From Pseudomonas sp. DG56-2 (lineage in GTDB: Bacteria > Pseudomonadota > Gammaproteobacteria > Pseudomonadales > Pseudomonadaceae), in contig NZ_CP032311.1 in NCBI RefSeq assembly GCF_004803755.1, forward strand, positions 2,434,501-2,498,500: a stretch of 64,000 bases of DNA. Direction: 5' to 3'. The notes under the pieces were generated by a model, which searched no databases, was not told the DNA's origin, and was given only the letters and a program-made list of their open reading frames with translations. A program made the position numbers and the translations under genes. Positions 57,971 through 64,000 of the stretch are shown in pieces (position 1 is the first letter of the stretch; the number at the start of each line of letters is the position of its first letter).

Positions 57971-59875
57971 ATGAAACACTCGCTTTTGCAGCCGTTCAGT
58001 GTCGCAATGCTGTTGAGCACTTGCCTGCCTGCGCTGGCGGCTCTGCCTGGCGCGCCTGCCTACATAGACGATAGCGTCTATCCCGACGCAGCCAAGCAAC
58101 GCATTTTGCCACCGATGTTCGAGCAGACCCTGGCCAGTACACGCTACATCGCCAGCGCAGACAACCCGCTGGTGACCACGGCCGAAGCCAGTGGTTTCAA
58201 TCAGACCAGCGATTACACCGAGACACGCGCTTACCTGAACAAACTGGTGGCGGCCTCCGGGGGCAGTATCGTGCTGCACGATTTGCCGGAAAAAAGCGCA
58301 GAAGGCCATCCGATGGTCATGGCGATCGCTTCATTGGAGGTCGACAAATCGCCAGCCGGGCTGAACGAGTCCGGCAAGCCGACAGTTTTCGTCGAAGCCG
58401 AGATTCACCCCGGCGAGGCCAACGGCAAGGACGCCATGTTCATGCTCTTGCGGGACATGACTACCGGTGACAAGCCGCTGGCAAGCGTGCTGGAAAAGGT
58501 CAATATTCTCTTCATTCCCACCGTCAATATCGACGGTGACTTGCGTCGCAGCGCCTACGGTCGGATCAACCAGAACGGCCCGCAAGAAACCGGCTGGCGG
58601 GTCAATGGCTTGAACTACAACCTCAATCGCGACTTCACCAAGCTCGACAGTGCCGAAATTCGCAACGTCGCCTGGGTATTCAATACCTACGACTTGAGCT
58701 TTTTCGCCGACACGCATTCCACCGACGGCGCCATGTACCCCTATGACAGCTCTTACTGTCACAACGGCAATGGCTGGTCGCCGGCAAGCAGCGCGTGGAT
58801 GGACAACGTCATGCGTGCGCCGGTGTACAAGGCCCTGGAAGCAGACGGGCATGTGGTACATGAGTGCATCAGCCTCAATGACAATCAGGACCCGACCCAG
58901 GGCTATTACCCGTACCGAAGCGACTATGCGCGGTTCTCCAATCAGTACGGAGATATTCGCAACGTCCCTTCGATCCTGATCGAACAGCACGCCCTGCACC
59001 CCTATCAGACTCAAGTACTGGGTAACTATGTGATGCTCAAGCGCATGCTTGAGGTCATTGGCGAGCAATCGGCGTCGCTCAAGGAAGCCATCCGCCAGGA
59101 CCGCGAGCGACTCGAGGCACAGCAGGACGTCATTCTCACCTGGAAACCGGGCAAGGCCGAAACTACCCCGTTCACGGTCGGCGACTATCGCTACGAGCAG
59201 TCACCGATCACGGGCGCCAAGACCATCGTCTGGAGCAACAAGCCCAAGCAACTGACGGTGCCGGTAACCGGCAACACCGAGCCGGACCTGGTGACCAAGC
59301 GGCCACGCCAGTACGTGGTACCGGTGCAGTGGCGCGAGGTGATCGTTCGCCTCAAGGCCCATGGCATTCAGATGACTACGCTGGACAAACCCACGGCAAT
59401 ACCGGTCACCCTGTATCGCATGGACGAGGTCAAGATAGCCGGAGGCTTCGAGCCCGATCGCGCCCAGGTCAACCAGATTCCGGGTTATGAGGGGCGTCTG
59501 CCGGTCAGCGGCGTGGCCAAGCCCTTCGAGCGTTTGCAGACATTCGCGCCGGGATCGGTGGTGATCGATCTCGACCAGCCACTGGGCGTGCTGGCGGTCA
59601 ACTTGCTGTACCCGCAAAGCCCCGACTCGTTCTGGGCCTGGGGCTTCTTCAACTCGACGCTGGTCGTGGCCGAAGAGCCCGAGGAGTACGTGATGGAGCC
59701 CATGGCGCGCAAGATGCTGGCACAGGACCCGGCGCTCAAGGCCGAGTTCGACAAGAAACTCAAGAGCGACAAGGCCTTCGCCGCCAGCCCCAGTGCACGG
59801 TTGCAATGGTTTTATCAGCGTACGCCGTTTTATGACGTAAATGCCTTCGTCTATCCCGTGGGTGCGGTGTTCTGA
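57971..59875 (+). CDS. Secreted M14-family zinc carboxypeptidase
   Basis: A 634-residue protein with a signal peptide (LLSTCLPALAA). The M14 zinc site reads EIHPGEANGKD (HxxE), followed by NIDGDLRRS and a second zinc histidine in ADTHSTDG; a catalytic glutamate region lies in SILIEQHALHP. Family members cleave C-terminal residues or peptidoglycan peptides. A long C-terminal beta-rich region (about 390-634) could be an accessory domain. It is probably periplasmic or secreted. Confidence 0.87.
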   Translation: MKHSLLQPFSVAMLLSTCLPALAALPGAPAYIDDSVYPDAAKQRILPPMFEQTLASTRYIASADNPLVTTAEASGFNQTSDYTETRAYLNKLVAASGGSIVLHDLPEKSAEGHPMVMAIASLEVDKSPAGLNESGKPTVFVEAEIHPGEANGKDAMFMLLRDMTTGDKPLASVLEKVNILFIPTVNIDGDLRRSAYGRINQNGPQETGWRVNGLNYNLNRDFTKLDSAEIRNVAWVFNTYDLSFFADTHSTDGAMYPYDSSYCHNGNGWSPASSAWMDNVMRAPVYKALEADGHVVHECISLNDNQDPTQGYYPYRSDYARFSNQYGDIRNVPSILIEQHALHPYQTQVLGNYVMLKRMLEVIGEQSASLKEAIRQDRERLEAQQDVILTWKPGKAETTPFTVGDYRYEQSPITGAKTIVWSNKPKQLTVPVTGNTEPDLVTKRPRQYVVPVQWREVIVRLKAHGIQMTTLDKPTAIPVTLYRMDEVKIAGGFEPDRAQVNQIPGYEGRLPVSGVAKPFERLQTFAPGSVVIDLDQPLGVLAVNLLYPQSPDSFWAWGFFNSTLVVAEEPEEYVMEPMARKMLAQDPALKAEFDKKLKSDKAFAASPSARLQWFYQRTPFYDVNAFVYPVGAVF

Positions 59876-59941
59876 GGAGCATCGCCGGGCAGACAGGAGA
59901 GTGCCTGCTCGGCGATGGCGATAATAATTAGAGAGGAAATG

Positions 59942-60955
59942 ATGGTGGCGGTCCAAGCAAGTGCTTTCCCGTTGTCGATGGCAACCCTGGAAGCGTTCAA
60001 CCGGTGTGTTCTGCAATTGGCCAGTCTTGCCCGCGAGGAGGGCGGTTCGCATTTCATTGCCGACGGCCTGCAGGCCTTTCGCCAATTGGTACCGTTTGCC
60101 TCGGCATGGTGGGGAGAGATGTCCGCGGACAGCAGTGCCCCGATCCAGAGCTGGATGCATGGGCGTATCGATCTGCCGGCCTCGTTTGCCAGTGAGTGGC
60201 ATGACGTGGCCGGCTTGGACAGCTTTGCCATCGACACCTTGTCCAGTCTCGGTCGGGTGGTACGCGACAGTGAGTTCACCGATCCTGTCGAGGCGGTCAA
60301 CGACTTTGCCCGCCGTTACGACCTCTACCATTTGATGAACATCACCTTCGAGCTGCCTGAGAGCGGACTGAATTTCTTTGTCTGCTTGTATCGAGGCGTA
60401 GAAGAGCAGGCATTCAACGCTACCGAAGACGGCTTGTTTGCCGCGTTCTGCGCGCACTTGCTGCAACAGTGGCGTTTTCAGGTCCAGGACATGATTCGTA
60501 TCGACACCGGTAACGGTGCCAGTGATTTCGGCGTGGCGCGCCTGGACGGCAGCCTGCTGTATATCGGTGCACGCGTGTGTGCAGCGGTTCAGCGCGAGGT
60601 GCCTGGCTGGGACGGATCGGTGCTGCCGGCACAAGTCATTGCGCAGTTGCACAAAGTGCCCTGTGTGATGCGTCTGGGGCGGTGCACACTGACCCTGAGC
60701 CCAAATGCCGATCATGTCATTTTGTCACTTGAAGCCCCGGCCCCTGGCGTGGTGCTGGCCCCCCGTGAACGTACCGCAGCCATGCTTTTCGCCGCTGGCC
60801 ACTCCTACAAGGAAATTGCCCGTATCCTCTCGCTGAGCCCGGCGACCGTGCGCACCTACTTGCGCAATTGCTATGTGCAGTTGGGAGTCAAGAGCAAGGT
60901 GGAACTGGGGTCTGCCTTGCGTTTGGCCACACCGCTTGCGGAAAAAATCGCCTGA
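59942..60955 (+). CDS. LuxR-family transcriptional regulator
   Basis: A 337-residue regulator with a C-terminal LuxR helix-turn-helix (PRERTAAMLFAAGHSYKEIARILSLSPATVRTYLRNCYVQLGVKSKVEL). The N-terminal 260 residues resemble no named sensory domain by eye and lack acyl-homoserine-lactone-type motifs. The ATG at 59942 is best spaced from GAGAGGAA; adjacent ATGs at 59939 and 59915 exist. It sits between the peptidase and a secreted amidohydrolase and may control either. Confidence 0.85.
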   Translation: MVAVQASAFPLSMATLEAFNRCVLQLASLAREEGGSHFIADGLQAFRQLVPFASAWWGEMSADSSAPIQSWMHGRIDLPASFASEWHDVAGLDSFAIDTLSSLGRVVRDSEFTDPVEAVNDFARRYDLYHLMNITFELPESGLNFFVCLYRGVEEQAFNATEDGLFAAFCAHLLQQWRFQVQDMIRIDTGNGASDFGVARLDGSLLYIGARVCAAVQREVPGWDGSVLPAQVIAQLHKVPCVMRLGRCTLTLSPNADHVILSLEAPAPGVVLAPRERTAAMLFAAGHSYKEIARILSLSPATVRTYLRNCYVQLGVKSKVELGSALRLATPLAEKIA

Positions 60956-61036
60956 CCCTCCTCATTTGCAGAGGTCCGCTCTTTTGTCTCGCGCTATAGG
61001 GTGTACGCATAGCCGTTAAAACAAGAGAGCGTTCCA

Positions 61037-62779
61037 ATGCAACGACTGATTCCCAACCTGATGGCCGCAACCCTGGCCTTTTCATCACTTCAGGCAATGG
61101 CCGCCGCTGACCTTGTATTGGTCAACGGCAAGGTGTACACCGCAGAGCCCGGACAAGCACTGATGCAAGCGGTGGCAGTCAAGGACGGCAAGATCCTGCA
61201 AGTGGGCAGCGATGCCCAGATCAACGCGTTGGCCGACGCCAATACCCAGCGCATCGATTTGGCCGGCAAGGTACTGATGCCGGGCATGATCGACACCCAC
61301 AGTCATCCGATTGCAGGAGGTTCTGCGAGCCTGGGCGCGAACCTTGAAGATGAAGTCAAGCCGTTGCCCGAGCTTGAGCAATGGATACTTGCCGAGGTCA
61401 AGGCAGGCCGCGGGCGAGCGGGGGATGTCATCAGTGTTGCCGGCACCAGTTCAGCCTACTGGGAAAAAAGCCGCGAACTGGGCCAAGTGTTCAATCAGGG
61501 GCGCTGGGCCGATCAACCCCTGGTGCTCAACGGCATCGACGGCCACACCGGCTGGGCTAACAATGCCATGCTCAAGCGCCTGAAGATCGATGCGGCACTG
61601 GTCAAGGGAATGTCCGAGCAGGACCGCAGCTATGTGGGGCACGACGCGGACTTTACCCCTAACGGATACTTCTCCGAATCGCGCTGGGACCAGGTACGCA
61701 GTCAGATTCCTGCCGCCGACGAAGCCTTCATGCTCAAGGCTGCCCGTGAAGCGGTGCGGATCAACAACCAGTATGGCGTTACTGCCTGGATGGATGCTGC
61801 GGCCAACGCTGGCAGCGACGACTCGTTGTTTGACTTCAAGGCGACCGAACAGAGCTACGGTGTATTGCCGCTGTACCGCACGCTGGCAGAGAAGGGCGAA
61901 CTCAGTGCCCATGTCGCGGCCCTGATGATTGCCAACCCGAAAAGCCGACCTGCCGACCTTGAGGTATTGGCCAAGGTGGCGAAGAAGTTCGAAGGCGTGC
62001 CCAACCTGAGCTTCCCGGGAATCAAGGTGTTCGTGGATGGGGTGCTGGAGTATCCAGGGCAGACCGCGGCGATGCTTGAACCTTACAAGAACAGCAACAA
62101 GAACGGCCAGTTGTTGATCGAGCCCGACCGTTTCGGCGAGCTGGTCGCCGCCGCAGAAAAACGCGACTGGATCGTACATATGCACGCTGTAGGCGACCGA
62201 GCAGTGCGCAAGTCGCTCAATGGCGTCGAGTATGCGCGCAAGGTCAGCACCACGCCCAAGACCCACAGCATCAGCCACCTGCAAGTGGTCGACCCGAAGG
62301 ACTTCCCGCGCTTCAAGCAACTGGGCGTGATCGCCTCGATGCAACTGCTCTGGGCAACTGGCGAGAGCTACACCGTGGAGTTGGTGAAACCTTACATTAC
62401 CCCTTCAGCCTATAGCCATCAGTACCCGGCCAAATCCCTGCAACAGGCTGGAGCGACAATTTCCGGTGCCAGCGATTGGCCGGTGTCCAGCCCCAACCCA
62501 TGGAACGCTATCGCCCAGGCTGCCACCCGAAAAGGGCCGCTAGGGGTACTCAACGCCCAGGAAAGCGTCGATCGCCAACTCATGTTCCAGGCCTACACCC
62601 TCAATGCCGCCAAGACCCTGCGCCTTGAGCAGCAGATCGGTTCATTGGCACCCGGCAAGCAGGCTGACCTGATCGTGCTGGACCGTGATGTTTTCAAGGT
62701 CAGCGACGATGAACTGTTCGAGACTCAAGTACTGAAGACCTTCTTCGCCGGCAAGCAGGTCTACGCCCCCGCCTCCTGA
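61037..62779 (+). CDS. Periplasmic amidohydrolase (YtcJ-like, amidohydrolase 3)
   Basis: A 580-residue metal-dependent hydrolase with a signal peptide (LMAATLAFSSLQAMA). The metal site starts with GMIDTHSHPIAGG, with later residues in VHMHAVGDRAV, SHLQVV and GASDWPVS; the C-terminus has the LAPGKQADLIVLDRDVF beta-sandwich. These enzymes cleave amide or ester bonds in diverse compounds; the substrate is unknown. It follows the LuxR gene by 81 bases. Confidence 0.9.
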   Translation: MQRLIPNLMAATLAFSSLQAMAAADLVLVNGKVYTAEPGQALMQAVAVKDGKILQVGSDAQINALADANTQRIDLAGKVLMPGMIDTHSHPIAGGSASLGANLEDEVKPLPELEQWILAEVKAGRGRAGDVISVAGTSSAYWEKSRELGQVFNQGRWADQPLVLNGIDGHTGWANNAMLKRLKIDAALVKGMSEQDRSYVGHDADFTPNGYFSESRWDQVRSQIPAADEAFMLKAAREAVRINNQYGVTAWMDAAANAGSDDSLFDFKATEQSYGVLPLYRTLAEKGELSAHVAALMIANPKSRPADLEVLAKVAKKFEGVPNLSFPGIKVFVDGVLEYPGQTAAMLEPYKNSNKNGQLLIEPDRFGELVAAAEKRDWIVHMHAVGDRAVRKSLNGVEYARKVSTTPKTHSISHLQVVDPKDFPRFKQLGVIASMQLLWATGESYTVELVKPYITPSAYSHQYPAKSLQQAGATISGASDWPVSSPNPWNAIAQAATRKGPLGVLNAQESVDRQLMFQAYTLNAAKTLRLEQQIGSLAPGKQADLIVLDRDVFKVSDDELFETQVLKTFFAGKQVYAPAS

Positions 62780-62876
62780 GGTCCCCCGCTGACGATGCCT
62801 TGGCTCCTTGCCTTGCGAGGGGCTTGGCTTCGCCTGCAGGAATCTGCCCGCACACAATAAAAACAAGGGTTTCTGT

Positions 62877-63617
62877 ATGAACGCACGTACCGTTTTCTCT
62901 CTCGCCGGCTTGCTGCTGGCGCCACTGACCAGCCAAGCGCTGACTTTGAGTGACGATTTCCTCTTGGAGGTAGAGCTCACCGCTGCCAGCGATTATCGCA
63001 GCCGTGGGGTTTCGCAAACCCTCGGCGACCCTGCACTGCAGGGCGGGGCGACGCTGATCCACAGCAGTGGCCTGTACCTTGGGGCCTGGACCTCGAACGT
63101 TGACTTCGGCAGCGAATTCAAGACGCGCCAGGAGCTGGAGTACTACGCCGGTTGGTACTGGCAAGCCACCGATTCGATTAGCCTCGACCTTGGCTACATC
63201 AAGTACGACTATCCCAAAGAAGCGCAATTCAATTTGAGCGAGGTGTACGCGATTCTCGATGTGTATGGAGTGAAACTCGGCGCCTATTACTCCGATGACA
63301 CACCGAATTTCTTCGGCGAAGACCAGGACACGCTTTACACCTATCTTGGCTATAGCTTTGCCTTGCCCGGTGAGGTTGGCCTGGAGCTGCGCGCCGGTCG
63401 TAACGATGTGAAAGACCCCGCGTTCTGGTCTGCCAGCGGCGATGACCGAAACACTTACTATGAATGGGAAGTGAAATTCACCCGTGAGTTTGGTGGAGTC
63501 ACCTGGGGTTTGAGCTACATCGATACCGACTTGTCGAAAAGCGAATGCATCGGTTGGTACGGATTTGACGACCTGTGCTCGGCCACCGTTGTTGCAAGCG
63601 CCAACAAAACCTTCTAA
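62877..63617 (+). CDS. TorF-family putative porin
   Basis: A 246-residue outer-membrane protein with a signal peptide (LAGLLLAPLTSQA) and alternating beta-strands of the TorF/TIGR02001 type (LTAASDYRSRGVSQTLGDPALQGG, LYLGAWTSNVDFG, ELEYYAGWYW, YTYLGYSF). The ATG at 62877 begins MNARTVFSL; the frame is open earlier without a signal. The SRGVSQ segment is the family signature. Channel substrate is unknown. Confidence 0.85.
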   Translation: MNARTVFSLAGLLLAPLTSQALTLSDDFLLEVELTAASDYRSRGVSQTLGDPALQGGATLIHSSGLYLGAWTSNVDFGSEFKTRQELEYYAGWYWQATDSISLDLGYIKYDYPKEAQFNLSEVYAILDVYGVKLGAYYSDDTPNFFGEDQDTLYTYLGYSFALPGEVGLELRAGRNDVKDPAFWSASGDDRNTYYEWEVKFTREFGGVTWGLSYIDTDLSKSECIGWYGFDDLCSATVVASANKTF

Positions 63618-63631
63618 TACCCGTAATTCGG

Positions 63632-63925
63632 TCACAGGTCGAGCAGGCGCTCGATCTGGGCCAGCTCCCAGGTGCTCAACAGGCTGACCGGGTCGGTGCC
63701 GTAGCGCTGCCAGGTGTCCAGTGAGCCATGGCGACCATCAGGATGCTGGCAGTGCTCGCAGTGGTGCAGGCGCTTGCCTTCAACGTCCAGCGCCAGTTGC
63801 CAGCCTTCTATCTCTACCCATGTCAGATTGTTCGAAAGGGCAGGTTTCAGACGCGTCATCGGGCGGATCCCGAGGGCGGCGTCACGCAGTTGCTGGTAAA
63901 CCTCACGCGCGGTCAGGGCAAGCAT
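63632..63925 (-). CDS. DUF7693-type small protein
   Basis: A 97-residue protein (MLALTAREVYQQLRDAALGIR, WVEIEGWQLALDVEGKRLHHCEHCQHPDGRHGSLDTWQRYGTDPV). A CEHCQH cluster with nearby histidines could bind zinc or iron. The family has no known function but is common in Pseudomonas. It is divergent from the Fur-like site at the window edge. Confidence 0.8.
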   Translation of the reverse strand: MLALTAREVYQQLRDAALGIRPMTRLKPALSNNLTWVEIEGWQLALDVEGKRLHHCEHCQHPDGRHGSLDTWQRYGTDPVSLLSTWELAQIERLLDL

Positions 63926-63972
63926 TGGTCATGTGTTCCTACGAAGGGATTGTATATTCACGGTGCTATCAC

Positions 63973-63991
63973 GATAATGATAGTAATTACC
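63973..63991. promoter_or_regulatory. Fur-box-like sequence at the window edge
   Basis: GATAATGATAGTAATTACC matches the Fur consensus GATAATGATAATCATTATC at 16 of 19 positions. It lies 48 bases upstream of the DUF7693 start and probably controls an iron-regulated gene to the right of the window, with possible effect on DUF7693. Confidence 0.7.
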
Positions 63992-64000
63992 ATTAGCGTG

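Noticed and set aside
59201..60715. A 504-codon minus-strand frame spanning the peptidase end and the LuxR gene
   Set aside because: It crosses two well-supported plus-strand genes and shows no domain.

Overview
The window looks like a chromosomal segment of a Pseudomonas, most likely from the P. putida / P. entomophila side of the genus. The evidence is high-GC coding sequence with little spacing, the gene run cysI / DUF934 / DUF2970 / metH / cti / acyltransferase / nfuA, a urease operon in the order ureD-A-B-C-E-J-F-G, and a Ku/LigD end-joining pair. I recognised no rRNA, tRNA, insertion sequence, prophage or CRISPR array. The left edge cuts one gene. The right edge ends in a Fur-box-like sequence whose target lies outside.

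Layout. 1-3.3 kb: an unrecognised truncated gene coupled to a MocR-type regulator whose PLP-binding lysine is replaced, then a convergent outer-membrane MetA-type protein. 3.7-9.3 kb: a FAN1-like VRR-NUC nuclease overlapping a Rad3/DinG-type helicase that carries a PD-(D/E)XK domain, then phosphoglucomutase. 9.4-21 kb: a probable stress and DNA-repair block with an SDR, ku, and on the opposite strand a six-gene operon with overlapping junctions (ligD, small membrane protein, acyl-CoA dehydrogenase-like, PIG-L deacetylase, NodS-like methyltransferase, GT2 glycosyltransferase). A dienelactone hydrolase, two more NAD(P)-binding proteins and a secreted cupin follow. 21-24.2 kb: a minus-strand SDR, APH-like kinase, SCP2 protein and histidine phosphatase. 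24.4-30.6 kb: sohB and a 1,728-residue LRR plus NEL-type E3 ubiquitin ligase effector. 30.7-42.7 kb: sulfite reductase and DUF934, an orphan periplasmic binding protein, a 37-residue membrane microprotein, DUF2970, metH with a MetR-type site upstream, cti, an acyltransferase and nfuA. 42.7-49.5 kb: a LysR/quinone oxidoreductase pair, then a LysR gene divergent from a phosphonate-type ABC transporter with an iron alcohol dehydrogenase. 49.5-55.3 kb: the urease operon, preceded by a sigma-54-like promoter. 55.4-64 kb: zinc alcohol dehydrogenase divergent from an AraC regulator, a cupin, an M14 peptidase, a LuxR regulator, an amidohydrolase, a TorF-family porin and a DUF7693 protein.

How it fits together. 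Ku and LigD make a complete two-protein bacterial end-joining system. LigD is translated at the head of an operon whose other members look like a small glycoconjugate pathway (glycosyl transfer, N-deacetylation, N-methylation, acyl oxidation), a combination that recalls Nod-factor tailoring and that I cannot assign to a known product. The NEL effector is the clearest host-interaction gene. Its ribosome-binding site lies inside a perfect 12-bp hairpin. The other strong regulatory readings are a MetR-consensus palindrome before metH, a GG-N10-GC sigma-54 element before ureD, a Pho-box/LysR-like palindrome before the phosphonate transporter, and the Fur-like box at the right edge.
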